NCBI GenBank assembly: GCA_019925095.2
Contig: CM034395.1
Coordinates: 15,174,213 to 15,238,212 of the forward strand
DNA: 64,000 nt
DNA from: Dendrolimus kikuchii
Lineage: Eukaryota; Arthropoda; Insecta; Lepidoptera; Lasiocampidae
Direction: 5' to 3'
The position numbers and the translations under genes were made by a program. Shown here one piece after another: positions 11,982-23,780 of the stretch. Under the pieces are notes generated by a model that saw only the letters and a program-made list of their open reading frames with translations, ran no database searches and had not been told where the DNA came from. The stretch's first letter is position 1. Each line of letters starts with the position of its first letter.

Positions 11982-12292
11982 ATTTTTTTTATTGCAAGAG
12001 TTCAGCAAACAGGCAGACGGTCCACTTGATGGAAAGCGGTTACCATCGCCTATGGACATTTGCAACACCAAAGGTGCTACAAATGCGCTGCTGCTCTCTT
12101 AAGGGAGACTGGAACCTGGTCACTAATGCCGGAACACAACTCAAGGTTGTTATGGCGGCATACTCTATACCAGGGGTGGTAGCCATCCAGTCGGGCAAAT
12201 GCCCTACCACCTGGCTTTGGGTTGTTTTGTCGCCTTTTACGACAGGCCGCCCGGCCGCAGGAAATTGTATTCTTTCTCCGTTCCTGCACGGA
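11982..12292 (-). mobile_element. SINE-like element, family S1, full length
   Basis: Same boundaries as the 2138 copy: minus strand starts tccgtgcaggaacggagaaa and ends cttgcaataaaaaaaa. Sequence similarity to the 2138 copy is high throughout. The plus-strand open frame through it (about 117 codons) is antisense to the element. Confidence 0.75.
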
Positions 12293-13350
12293 TGAATAAC
12301 GCCTGCCCTTGTTTTTTTTTATATTATTAATATTTTACAATTTAAAATCTATGTATGTGTTTTAATTTCTCGTCAATTTTATTGATTTTTGCATTTGTTA
12401 TATCATAACCCTTTCGAAGTACTTTAAAAATATAATCAATACTAAACGAGTGTGATACAAAAATGCATAATAAATGTATGACTAGGTCTTTAGCTGATTT
12501 CAGGTCAACTTTTTCAAGGACATTGCTTTTGTTAGGTCGTGTAAGACGTTTGTTTCAGTAAAATATTTTAATTACGATTAAAAAAATTTAGTATAGTTTT
12601 TCTTAATATAAAAAATGAACAATTATAACGTAATTTTAATGAGTAAATATGCTGAGAAAAATAAAATAACTTGATATGATTGTATAGTCAAAGCTTGTGA
12701 GGAAAACCAGCAATGTAATTGAAGCAGGTGGTAGGCATTGGAAAATTTAAGACTACCAAAGAGTTCTATTGTTGCAGTGCATATGGCAAAAGTGAACACA
12801 AAGCACTTCCTTGGTATGCATGAGCATAAATATGGGCTATAGTGAAAACTCGAGTTTCAAAAGAGACTAATTCGAATCCTGAGGAATCGGAGGCTTGCAC
12901 CATTGTAAGCGTTCGAATCCTGACGTAAGCAATCTTTGTAGGCTAAATATGGACATATTTTTACAATTAAGAGGTTTTGATTTTAAAGGTGAACATCCTC
13001 AGGAAATTGCACATCAACATTACCAATGTGAAAAATCCGAGTTAGAAAAGTGTGACAAAGTTTACCATCGTTCCCTATGAAAGGCCCGAATTCAAAAGTA
13101 GGACGTTTGTAATATGATTATTAAAACTTGTATAAAAATAAGCTTGAATTAGACAAGTAATAATAACTGCCTATGTAACTTGCTTTTGAATTCTGTACCC
13201 TCTTTATCTTATATCGTGTCGTATTTTTTCATAATATCTACAGCAAATCACTTGATAGTTCAGATTATTAGGACTTTTTTCTTGTTCTCTTTCTCTCTTT
13301 AAGAATTAAAATTATATTGATTTTCTTTATTATTTAGTATTTGTATATAG
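12293..13350. other. AT-rich stretch; weak zinc-finger-like trace at about 12895-13080
   Basis: A 61-codon frame contains HYQCEKSELEKCDKVYHRSL, faintly like a duplicated CxxC of a C2H2 finger, but no complete finger can be read and it ends at once. I do not call a gene. The rest is featureless. Confidence 0.3.
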
Positions 13351-15465
13351 TACATACATACATAACTTCACGCCAGTTCCCTTGCGGGGTAAGCACGAAT
13401 AACAGAGTGCCATTTAGGCTTATTCTTACACACCTCACTTGCCTCTTTGACATTCATAACTCTTGTCATGCACACTCGTCTGTTCTTAAGGCTCCTGACA
13501 TCACCTTCTGCTAGTACACGATCAATTTGATCATGGAAGGTGTGTCGTGGCCTTCCACGACTTCTGCATCCATCCACTTTTGCATTGTATATCTGTTTAG
13601 TCATTCTTTCATCATGCATTCTTTCCACATGCCCGAACCACCGGAGCATTCCTTTCCTTACCTTCACCCCGACACTCTCTTTCAGACCAACTCTCTTTCT
13701 TACTTCGGTATTACGAACGCGGTCCGCGAGCGTCACTCCGCAGATTTTGCGCAGTGCTCGCATCTCGACCGCGTTTACTCTACTTTCATGCTCTCTCTTC
13801 CATACCCAACTCTCGCATCCATACGTGAGCGTAGGTACCAGCACCGCGTTGTGTACGGCGAGCTGGGCCTTCTGGCTGAGGTTCTTAGCGCCTAGAAGTT
13901 TACCTAACGCTCCATTCACACTATTCCCCAAATTCACTCTTCTTTCTATATCAGCGGTGTACCTTCCATCCCTGCTAAAAGCACATCCAAGATATACAAA
14001 CTCATTCACTTGCTCTAGCATAACATCACCGACCATTATCCTTGCATTCGTTCTGGTTTCTTCTCTTTCAAACACCATAACCTTTGTTTTCTTCGCATTC
14101 AAATGTAAGCCTCTCGCCTGACAGTCATCTTTCATCATTGTGACTAGTGTTTGCAGTTCTGATGGCGATTCGGCTAAAAGCACGGCATCATCCGCATAAA
14201 GCAAGGTGCTTACAACTAGATCACTCATCCGCACCCCAACATCCATCAATCTTATTCTCTGGAGACAATCGTCCAGATATAGGATGAACAGCAAAGCCGA
14301 CAGCACGCAGCCCTGGCGGACGCCAATATTGACGTCAAACCAGGGCGACAGGCTGCCTTCCACCCGCACGCATGCCATACAGCCCTCGTAAGTGGACTGC
14401 ACAGCTTTCCAATGTTGGCCATTAATCCCATATCCGGGCAATATGTCCCAGAGGTCCTTCCGCACAACCCTGTCAAATGCTTTCTCTAGATCCACAAAAC
14501 CGCAGAAAACCTTCCGGCCCATAGCCAGCTGCTTCTCTACGATATTGCGGAGAGAGAAAACTTGATCCATACATCCCCTTCCATTTCTGAAACCACCTTG
14601 TGCATCCCACAGTAATCCATCGGATACAACTCTCATTCTCTTTTCAATAATCTTCGCATACACTTTAGATGCTGTGCTGATCAAACTGATGGCCCTGTAG
14701 CTGGCACACTCCATACGTGACCCCTTGCCTTTATACAAGGGCACGATGACAGCGCGCCTCCAGTCCTTGGGAACCTTTCCCGTCCTCCAGCACAAGTTGC
14801 ATAAGGACAGGAAAGCGTCCCGGACGCAGGTTCCACCAGATTTGATCATCTCAGCAGACACACTATCGATTCCTACTGCCTTTCCATTTTTCAGACTTCT
14901 TATCGACCATTCGATCTCTTCCAAAGTGATCTCGGATGCTGACTCCTCGGAGTCGGTCACAGACTCAGTCGTGGTGCCAGCATCCGGGATATTATCATAC
15001 ATTTCTCTAAAATATTCACTCCATCGCGCTAATACCTCTTGTGGGTTAGCAAGAACGTCCCCTGCTTTAGATTTTATTCTTTCCATTCTGGAAGCTGACG
15101 AACAACCCCGAGACTTCTTAACCTCTCTCCAAAAGAGTTTGGTATTCGCCTCGAAGTTCTCCGTCAGCTTCTCTTCTTCTTTCAATTTTATTCTTTCACG
15201 CTTCTCTTTCACTAAAGCTTTGGTTTCATTCTTGCAGAGGCGATAAATTTGTTTCTTCATCTCTTTCATACTGTCATTCTGTTGCAAGGAAGCAACATAA
15301 TCCAGCCAGGCTTTTCTCTTTCTCTCTACGCTGGATTTAACATCCGCGTCCCACCATTCATCACCTTTCGTTGTTATGTGCCTCTTCGCGCATCCACATG
15401 CTTCTTTTGCGCTTTCCACTATACTTTCTTTCATACTATCCCAGTCATTATCCACATCTAAGTCG
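13351..15465 (-). mobile_element. RTE-like non-LTR retrotransposon, 5'-truncated copy
   Basis: Minus-strand sequence is collinear and nearly identical with 59113-60912, except for a 314-bp segment (13895-14208) that the other copy lacks. The 3' end is ggaactggcgtgaagttatg followed by three ATGT-type units, the short tandem tail expected for RTE elements. The similarity stops abruptly at about 15465, where the other copy continues into the endonuclease: a 5' truncation typical of incomplete target-primed reverse transcription. Confidence 0.85.
13368..15465 (-). CDS. RTE-like reverse transcriptase, N-terminally truncated
   Basis: RNA-dependent DNA polymerase of a non-LTR retrotransposon; in an intact element it would copy element RNA at a nicked chromosomal target. 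About 700 residues remain open with no internal stop. Visible RT blocks in order: GKAVGIDSVSAEMIK, VPLYKGKGSRMECASYRAISL, DAQGGFRNGRGCMDQ, FVDLEKAFDRV (first catalytic aspartate), GVRQGCVLSALLFILYLDD and LLYADDAVLL (the YADD catalytic box). A C-terminal region with YGCESW and WFGHVERM, then GCRSRGRPRHTF, follows the usual RTE order. The apurinic-type endonuclease domain that precedes it at 58 kb is absent, and the first codons upstream of LDVDNDWD are host flank. An initiating methionine for an active protein is not evident. The enzyme might fold, but the copy is not autonomous. The clade call is from memory of motif order, not a phylogeny. Confidence 0.8.
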
Positions 15466-15992
15466 TCGTGTATATAGTGTATAACTATATTGCACCCACT
15501 AACTCGTATACAGAAATACATAAATTGGGTTTAGATCACACATCTATCTATTGAAAAATGGCTAAAAACTAACCACAAATTACTTAGTAAAGTTTTTTTT
15601 AAGCAAAGACAATCCGTATTAAAATCAAGAACAAATAAATAATGCTGAATATGTAGTGTTTTTTTTATACAAGGTCGCCCACTGAAAAGAATTATGATTA
15701 AAATAAAATACGATATTGTAGGTATAAAAAACTGTAACGCTTCGATTTCTAGCGTTAATAAATCAGTTCTGAGGGTCAAATAGTTTCATAAGAATATTTC
15801 GGGAAGTTTAGAATGTCAAGTTCATATAACCATACCAGAAATTAAGAAATAACCTTATTATTTAAGTTTGTTACATAACTTAGAATATTTCGGTAGAAAT
15901 AACTTTTGCCATACGTGGATTATTAACAAAATCAAACAGTAGACCGTAAATAAGCAGTACGCGTGGGCTAATCTTGTAACTTCATGTATACT
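15466..15992. other. AT-rich flank, nothing recognised
   Basis: No gene or repeat relationship seen. Confidence 0.45.
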
Positions 15993-16107
15993 AACGGTCT
16001 TATTCATATTGACTTAAAGTAAGTTTGAAGGCTTATTTGAGAGCCATAAACCTATTCATAAACCTAATCCTTCAAACTTATTCTAACTCTATATGAATAA
16101 CACGGTA
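15993..16107. mobile_element. Short palindromic MITE
   Basis: Imperfect inverted ends (acggtcttattcatattgac ... tctatatgaataacacggt) with a further inner pair agtttgaagg / ccttcaaact. The whole unit is about 115 bp and folds back on itself. Partial relatives occur at about 50327-50370 and 55829-55874. Confidence 0.6.
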
Positions 16108-16188
16108 AAAGTATGAATAATAGATTTACATTTGAAACTGACATTTTGACTACTTTTCTGTAACCGTAATAAATTATTATTGTTAAAA

Positions 16189-16230
16189 CTAGCTGACCCG
16201 GGAAACTTCGTACCGCCTCAGAATCAATAA
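16189..16230 (-). mobile_element. Helitron-like 3' end fragment
   Basis: Minus strand reads cgaagtttcccgggtcagCTAG|T, a common lepidopteran Helitron terminus. The other end was not located; up to 16432 the sequence is unassigned. Confidence 0.5.
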
Positions 16231-16432
16231 ATAAAAATCTGAATAATAATTACAGAATGTGAAACATTTAGTAAAAAATGTGGTCAAAACTTAACTGGAA
16301 CGAACGTCAAACGTTTGACATTCAAAACCAAAAAAATGAATAAAAAAACTTCATTTTAAATTTAATTCGATTTCTGAACGACTTTTAAATTTAATTGATT
16401 CCTAAACGACGGGACGTACATCAAATGTTTGA

Positions 16433-16665
16433 CAGGTGGTAGGGCGTTTGCCCGACTGGATGGCTACCACCCCTGGTCTAAAGTATGTCGTCATAACAAC
16501 CTTGAGTTGTGTTCCGGCATTAATGACCAGGTTCCAGACTCCTTTAAGAGAGCAGCAGCGCATTTGTAGCACCTTTGGTGTTATAAATGTACATAGGCAA
16601 TGGTAACCGCTTTCCATCAAGTGGGCCGTCTGCCTGTCTGCTGAACTCCTGCAATAAAAAAAAAA
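16433..16665 (+). mobile_element. SINE-like element, family S1, 5'-truncated
   Basis: Starts inside the element at caggtggtagggc and runs to the tail gctgaactcctgcaataaaa with an A-rich end. About 70 bp of the 5' region are missing compared with the 57665 copy. Confidence 0.75.
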
Positions 16666-16848
16666 GAAAAGGTGGGAATAGTTTCTAAGGGAAAGCGAAA
16701 TTGTTGTTTTTACTATATTCCAAGCATTTTTTTCATATTTACTCACCTTTTAAACCTTCCCTGGACTTCCACATATAATTCAAAACCAAAATTAGCCATA
16801 TCAGTCCAGCCGTTCTCGAGTTTTAGCAAGACTAACGAACAGCAATTG

Positions 16849-16851
<3 letters not shown>

Positions 16852-16906
<55 letters not shown>
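16852..16906. repeat. (TA)n microsatellite
   Basis: About 55 bp of pure TA, lying between two S1 copies. Confidence 0.97.
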
Positions 16907-16910
<4 letters not shown>

Positions 16911-16931
16911 ATGTGGATTATGAAAAAGTTT

Positions 16932-17205
16932 TAAACGGACAAAGAAGACTACAATTTTCTGGGGTCGGATGGTCTTGTCGTAAGAGGCCACAAAACAACC
17001 CACAGCCAGGTGGTAGAGGTTTTACCTAGATGGTTACCATTCCTGGCCTAGAGTATACTACCATAACAACCTAGAATTGTGATCCGGCATTAGTGGTCAG
17101 GTTTCAGTCTCCCTTTAGAGAACAGTAGCACATTGATAGCACCTTTGGTGTCAAAAATTTCCTTAAGCGATGGTAACCGTATTGGGTTAAGGTGTAATAA
17201 AAAAA
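16932..17205 (+). mobile_element. SINE-like element, family S1, diverged
   Basis: Collinear with S1 from aacgga.aaagaa to the tail ggtaaccgt...gtaataaaaaaa, but with many substitutions and a shortened end. It is the older member of the two copies clustered here. Confidence 0.65.
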
Positions 17206-18663
17206 GTATACTATGATATATATATATATATATACACATAGAAGGTACTGCATACTAATACAAAATATATAAATAAGTATATTAACAAATACACACTTGA
17301 TACAGATGCTACAAAGTGTTTAATTTTTTGCTGTCGTCAAAATATTTTAATGGTCGTTATAATTATGTTTACGAGTTTCTCCACACGCCACCGCATAAAA
17401 GTTGTTTAAGCATATTTTACTGTTCTCAAGTTCCGTTCAGTAGATTTTATGAGCTGCCAATTTGGGGAGTCTCAGAGATCATCATTAACGATCTTATTTT
17501 ATATACCTTTACCATCTTCTTCGTATACAGACTCAGTATAAAGCGATAATATTTACACGGGTCAAACAAATAGACCCGCTTGGTTGAAAGGTGCTAAACT
17601 GAAAGGAAAAGACGACTCGCATTGAATGATTCAATTACATACATTGCTTTGGTTGCTTCATCCAAAGACAGAAGTGAGCCGTGTAATTTCAACTTTAACA
17701 AATAAGTATGACAGAAGAATACTATCACTGAAAATTCAAACAATTCATTGTATTGCCATGAGGGTTGTTCCACATTATTGTCACTTGTATCGAATCATTG
17801 TAATCTTACGTACTTATCATCTGTATATCTTTGGAAATATATTGATTTAGTTCTGATACTCTGTTCAAATATTAAGCGTCAAATAAATTTATTAACATGT
17901 TTAATTTCTGAGAGATTTGGTCTAAAAAAATTCTAATATTATCAATAGCACATCGAGATGAAAGAATTAATAAGATTAATAATAACGTTTAGGATTTATA
18001 CCAGTCAATATTATTGCTAATTTGTCTGTTTATATTCTCCCACATAGGTAAATACTGATGTGATGGATTATACAAATGTAGTTTAGACGTGTGTTGGTAT
18101 ATATCTATAAAGGGGAAGTAATATGTGTATTTGTCTCTTGGAAAAGGCGGAGGGTTGTGTAAGGGTGGCTGGAAAAGCGTCATCTCTTTGTAAAGGGAAA
18201 TGATGTTTTGTATTCAGATGTTTGTTTTAACATTTGAAATATTTTATTTCTCATAACATGAAAATAAAATTCAAAGGATTTTTGAGTTCATTGGAATAAA
18301 TTTTTCTTTGTGCTACCGGTTCTGATAGTAAGATTTTTTCACAATGATGATATGATGTAATTTTAACAACCGACACTTAGGTATATTAAAAAAAATAACA
18401 GCTTACAAACTTCCGTGACTTCGTCTTTCCGTTATAAAGGAACGGATGGTAAACCCTAGATTTTGAAAAATAATTTGCGGTTACAGATGGGTACTCTCGA
18501 TTTACATGTTTTCTCACAAGTTTTTATAGCATCATTATGATAATTGAAATATGTCATTAGGCCTAAAAATAGCCTAAGTTTATTTCGATATTTCTTCTTG
18601 TTAAAACAATTTCACAGCTTTCGTGCCTGTATGTTGTACTTGTGGCGCTTAGAAATGTCAACT
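17206..18663. other. AT-rich stretch with a short (TA)n at about 17216-17236
   Basis: No coding or repeat assignment possible. Several frames of 60-77 codons are open on both strands, as expected by chance in sequence of this length. Confidence 0.45.
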
Positions 18664-19177
18664 TATAATAATATTATAAAAGTCTAAACATGCCGCGTCT
18701 GTACACTGCAGCTAATTTAAAGAAACAACTGGAATAGACTATATAAATAATGGAGAACACGATGCGTTTTTATTTTATATCTTGTCTGTTTGTCTATTGG
18801 TCTGTTTGTTCGGAACTCACGTAGAAACTACTGGGCCGCAGCAAATTCTTAGACCTAAAATCTGCGCTACTTTTTCTCCTGGGAATCCCGGGGGAATTTT
18901 TCTGGGATTGGTTTAAAGAGACCAGATTAAAAAAATCTAATTCCAATGTGAGTTTTTCACTGATAGATAGCAAATTTTATGTAATATTATAATATGTATG
19001 ATGTTTTTTTATCCCGGGAATCCGTTTAGAATTTTCCCGGGAGCGGTTTGAAGTTGTTTGGCTGCATAAAAATTAGCTTATTCCGACACAGTGTCCACTA
19101 AAACGATGTCTTACATTATTTTTTAAATGCTGAAATATTTCAAGTCAAGCGTGGATGCAGTCGCGGGCATGTCCTAG
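18664..19177 (+). mobile_element. Non-autonomous Helitron-like element, family H1
   Basis: Starts tataataatattataaaagt, shows the H1 blocks (caactggaatagactatat-like, tcccgggaatcc, aaaacgatg.cttac, aagtcaagcgtggatg) and ends cgcgggcatgtCCTAG|T. It is complete or nearly so, except that the first TC is unclear. Confidence 0.75.
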
Positions 19178-19535
19178 TTAATAAATAAGATAGAAATGTA
19201 TTTAAAAACCGTTATTTAAATAATGCGAAACTATCATAGGTAGAGATAATTGGTTTGAGAATGATAATTGGTTTTGTTTCGTCTATACGAGAGTTATTAG
19301 AGTCTATGCTCCCAAACGACTGAACGGATTTCATAGAACATTTTGGGGATAGAACAGTCATTTTATGGTAAATTTCCATATATGTTCTATTTCGATATCT
19401 AGCAGGGTTAAGAAGATATGAATATAAAGTCAAATTGCCGCGCGAATAAAGTGGTGGGCGCAGTTAGTCGTTCAAATTTACCATGAATAACTATATACTG
19501 TATACATACTCCAGTTTTAAAATACTTTTAATTGA

Positions 19536-19680
19536 TTCGGCATTAGTGGTCAGGTTCCAGTCTCCCTTTAAAGAGTGGTAGCAAATTGGCAGCACCTTTA
19601 GTGTTACTGATATCCATAGGCAGTGGTAACCACTTTCCATAAGGGCTCTCTGCCTGTCTGCTGAACTCACGTAATAAAAA
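19536..19680 (+). mobile_element. SINE-like element, family S1, 3' half
   Basis: Begins at ttcggcattagtggtcaggt and ends actcacgtaataaaaa. It is diverged and truncated at its 5' end. Confidence 0.65.
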
Positions 19681-19908
19681 GGAATTAACACTTGCAAAAA
19701 TTAAGATAATAAATACTACCTTTAAGTTGCATTTAAAACTAAAAGAATAAAGCTTTGGTCACCAAATTGTATGGATACAATGAGACAACGATTTAAAGCG
19801 AACAGTCCGTCAATAAGTCTCGCCCCGACTCGGTCAGGGAACGTAATTGAGGGGAGGGAGCCATGACATCAGGGCTTGCACTGAACGAAATTTCTCTGAA
19901 TCTATTTA

Positions 19909-20475
19909 TCTATAATATTATAAATTCTAAACGTGCCGTACATTGAAGCTTTAAAAAAATAACTGGAATAGAAAATATAAACGAAGGAAAACACGATGCA
20001 ATTTTATTTAAATTTCTTGTCTGTTTGTTCGGGAAGCACGTAAAACCGACAGCAAATAAGTTAGACTTAAAATCTACGCTATTTTTTAACCCAGGGTTCC
20101 CATGGGAGATTTTTTGAGAATGATTTAAAGTGGCTAGTTAAAATTGATTTCCAATACAAGTTTTTCTCTCATCGATATTATGTAATAAAATTTGTGATAT
20201 TTTTTATCCCGGGAATCCCGCGGGAATTTTCCCGAGAGCAGTTTGTAGTTGTTCGGGTGTGTAAAAATTACTTTATTCCGACACAGTATTTTCTACAACG
20301 ATAGCTTACATTCTTTTTCAAATACTGCGGTATTTTGTTTCCCGGGAATCCTGCGGGAATTACAAACCAGGCGAAGACGAAGTCGCGGGCGTTTATATAG
20401 TCTATTCCAGTTGTTTTTTTAAATAACTTTAAAATACAGGTACGGCATGTTTAGAATTTTATAATGTTATAGATA
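19909..20475 (+). mobile_element. Helitron-like H1 copy with an inverted 5' end at its right side
   Basis: From 19909 (TCTATAATATTATAAA) it follows H1 through its middle to cgaagtcgcgggc at about 20390. It then lacks the normal CTAG end and instead continues as the reverse complement of the H1 5' end (tagtctattccagttg ... ggcatgtttagaat...ttatagata). It therefore has 5'-type sequence at both outer ends. Confidence 0.65.
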
Positions 20476-20789
20476 TTTAATTACAATTAATATTATTGAA
20501 ATTGTCAAAAATATAATTTGTTCCAGTTTAAAGTACTTCCATTCCTAGTTTTGATATTTGTACATTAATGAAATGATTGATTATGCTAGAAAACCTTTCA
20601 ACAATAGTAATAAATTAAAATTTTACTACCTGATTTTGGTTATAGCAAGATTAGAATCCGCAGACGAATTAATAATCTTTTGACCTTAGTTTAGCGATTC
20701 CAGTCTGATAAGCATAACCTTTATTAATAAACTAATGTGAATATTTTAAAGGAAAATGCCAAAAAGACAATAAAATTCACAAATAGCGT
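20476..20789. other. AT-rich stretch, nothing recognised
   Basis: No gene or repeat seen. Confidence 0.4.
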
Positions 20790-21110
20790 GCGAGTAATGA
20801 TTTATTTCGCGCAGTCGCGTCGCAAGTCGCAGCCCTAGGCGCGACATAGGGCAGTTACACAGTGCCTTCCCCTAAAACATTGTCATCTGAATTTGTGCCC
20901 GAAGTAAATAAGAGTCCCGGGGAGTCCTTCGCTCTAATGGCGGCAGATTTATAGATTTTCTCGGGATACCCCGCCGCGCCGGTATTAAATTACGCCGGCC
21001 GTATTGGCCGGGAGGAATATTAGCACTTCCATTTGTTTCCGCACTTCGGTTTTCACTGATTTGAATGGTCACTGTCTTAGGAATTTTGGCTGCTTGACTC
21101 AATATTCAGG
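20790..21110. other. GC/CpG-rich island of unknown nature
   Basis: In an AT-rich setting this segment has cgcgcagtcgcgtcgcaag, accccgccgcgccgg and cggccgtattggccg. A 76-codon minus-strand frame is open but matches nothing I recognise. Candidates are a conserved regulatory element, an exon of an unseen gene, or an unfamiliar repeat. Confidence 0.4.
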
Positions 21111-21329
21111 ATTTGGGAACGAGGTTATCAGCCGCAATCAGATAATTGAATAAAATAAATAATAAAGTTAATTATTGACTTTACAACAGTAACAATATTG
21201 ATGACTATAAAATGTTTAAAAGTTCCATTTAACTAAATGACGATTTGAAATTGTGTTTGCACTTTTTGAACAGTGAATATTATATTAAACATCTATTAAA
21301 ATTTTATATATATATATAATTTTATTTTT

Positions 21330-21540
21330 ATTTATTTTTATTCTAGTTATATTGCAAAATCCACATGTTACACAATTTTTCTCTAATCCATCCTAAGGTT
21401 GTCTGGAAGAAATTGCTTTTAGTGTTATCACTAAAAGCAATTTGGCGGTCTTATGACAGCCTATTGTCTTCTGTACTTAAACTTCTTAAATTGTGTCTTA
21501 ATGTTATGCAATAAAGTATATTCTATTCTATTCTAAAATA
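21330..21540 (+). mobile_element. LINE 3' end fragment
   Basis: The segment taaggttgtctggaagaaat, a perfect 14-bp-arm hairpin at 21411-21442 (attgcttttagtg / cactaaaagcaat), gcaataaagtatattc and a terminal (attct)n run resemble a 3' end very common among lepidopteran non-LTR elements. It is 5'-truncated, with no coding left. Confidence 0.6.
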
Positions 21541-22040
21541 TTTTCAACTAGCAGTGCTGACCACTTTGTTTGTACGGTACATGGACTTTATTACATTCAT
21601 ATCTTAGGAACCCTGCAAAATATCGAAATGTTTTAAGACAAAAGTGCTGTTTTGACTTCTAAAGATTTCTTTGAAATCCGTTGAGCTAAAACTCTCTTTT
21701 CTTTCTCCTTTTCCCAATTATTTGAGATCGTCACAATATGTCTTTTACTTCCATACATCTCTATTCTGACATGCGTCCTCTATCACATCACAAATCATCA
21801 CAGGTATTATCCTTCACACGATCCATCTATATCTTTTTTGGTATACATTTACATTTATACCCACCAATCTTGCAGTTTAAAATTTTTTTTCATTAAATTA
21901 TAAAAACCATCATTAGTTATCATATAAATAGCAACTGTAACTTAAATTTTAGCATAAATAATGAAATCAAAGATATATATTTCAGTCTGATTGATATAAA
22001 AGGCAGGTACAGAGAACAGACAGACTTTATATCTGTCTAT
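21541..22040. other. AT-rich stretch, nothing recognised
   Basis: No supported gene. 21700-21800 is pyrimidine-rich. Confidence 0.4.
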
Positions 22041-22344
22041 CTGTGCAGGAATGGAGAAAGAATACAATTTCCTGCGGCCAGGCGGCCTGTCGTTAGAGGC
22101 GACAAAACAACTCACAGCCAAGTGGTAGGACATTTTCTCGATCGGATGGCAACCACCCCTGGTCAAGAATATTCCGCCATAACAATATAGAGTTGTGTTC
22201 CGGCATTATTGACCAGGTTCCAGTCTTCTTTAAGAGAGCAGCAGCGCATTTGTAGCACCTTTCGTGTTGCAAATGCCCATAGGCGATGGTAACCGCTTTT
22301 CATTAAGTCAACCGTCTGCCTGTCTGCTGAACTCCTACAATACA
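22041..22344 (+). mobile_element. SINE-like element, family S1, full length
   Basis: Starts ctgtgcaggaatggagaaag and ends ctgaactcctacaatac; the A-tail has been lost or mutated. The body is collinear with the 57665 copy. Confidence 0.72.
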
Positions 22345-23199
22345 TAGTTGTAAATATTGATGTTTGATAGCTGTTTCATCTGATTATATGTGATGATGTG
22401 GATTCAATAGGCTTACTTGATTTTGTTATATTATAAGTATATTACGGTTATGCAAAAGGTGTTATTTTCTTGGAATATGGATCGCTATGCATGGTTAACT
22501 GTAAAACCAGAGCCGACGGGTTACCCATCTAAATAAAATTTATTAAGTCTGGGGTCCGCTTTCACACTATTTTGCTTTCTTCATTTCGCACTGTCTTTGT
22601 TAGTATGCCTTATTATTATCCATCAGTACGCATGTTGACTTTAACGAAGTCAAGTCAAGCCAGTAAACTTGGGGTTATCCTTTCTATCGTAACCTATCGT
22701 CATGGTTAGGCATTTCTCTCACAAATAATTGGGTATTTTTTAAGATACATAATTACGTACTTAAAATATATTAGCCATTTTACAGTCAACCATGATGTAT
22801 TTCCAGCGTCTGGCTACTTTAATTTAGAAGAATTGTATTAACTAATTTTAAATCGTACAAATACAAAACGTACATTTCAGAGAATTTACATTTTTGTAAA
22901 CAAAAAGCTGTAAGTTGCATTTTAATAACAGTTTTCTTCAGTTTGTCCCCTAGACTCAACCCTTGCGCGGGGGGATGCTGGGGTCACCCCGGCCAAACGC
23001 CCTCTCCTCCTGATTTTTAAATTCGTAGGCGGGTTAAATCCATACACGCTGCATAAAAACTATAGCACCTATATACAGAGCCTAGACTATAGACTGTATT
23101 AATATAAAAGTTAATTTGTTTGGATACTTAATACATCTGTAAAAAATATACATTTTGTCTCCTTTGATATTACTCGATTTTCATGGAATTTGGAATATT
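22345..23199. other. Unresolved stretch with a small GC-rich patch at about 22960-23010
   Basis: The patch (gcgcggggggatgctggggt) looks like decayed mobile-element sequence. It is not assignable. Confidence 0.35.
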
Positions 23200-23512
23200 T
23201 TTACAGACTTGAAATTAACCCAGGATCTTCGCCGGCAGTGGGGCCTAGGGTCCAGGCTACCGGTGGTTAAGGCTCCAGACACAGGAATCTCCTCACAATA
23301 CGGGCCGTGTCCAACAGAGCTACCTTCTGCATCCGACCCTTCAACCAGATACCAAGCGAGAGCCTTTCAAGGTGGCGGTCAAGGCTCTTCGCTATTAGTC
23401 CATTCACTGACACCACTATCGGTACTATGATTGTAAAGTCCAGGTTCCACATAGCGGTAACCTCATGAGCAAGATCAATATACTTTATTTGTTTATCTTT
23501 CTCGGCATTCAC
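23200..23512 (-). pseudogene. Non-LTR retrotransposon ORF, C-terminal relic
   Basis: The minus-strand frame from 23512 reads KQIKYIDLAHEVTAMWN, then IIVPIVVSVNGLIAKSL and MQKVALLDTARIVRRFL, and ends at 23267. This pattern (a KY.DLA.E...MW motif, then ..VPIV.S..GL..K.L.., then .QK...L.T.RIVR.FL) is the C-terminal region downstream of the RT in several animal non-LTR retrotransposon proteins. About 80 residues survive. No RT catalytic motif is present, and flanking sequence is decayed. It is a dead fragment; I do not assign the clade. Confidence 0.6.
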
Positions 23513-23780
23513 GAGGTTACCATCATGGGGAATCGCGACAACTACAATAATCCCAGCAATTTGAGTGTATTCCAGTCTGTATAAAATACCTGTATATCAA
23601 AGAGTTGAGAAAAATTGTTCAGATAAAAGACCATAAAAAGTACACGTATGACCAAACACGCATAACTGATTGATTATAATCATCCAAAAATCTTACTATC
23701 ACTTATTTGTATTCGCATGGATGCAAAATATCGTATATATATAAGAGTTGAAATAAATTAATATATGTTATTGTTCTATT

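Noticed and set aside
12895..13080. C2H2 zinc-finger gene
   Set aside because: Only a partial cysteine pattern; no complete finger and no flanking exons.
13527..15461. Plus-strand frames of 60-193 codons opposite the reverse transcriptase
   Set aside because: Shadows of the minus-strand RTE frame.
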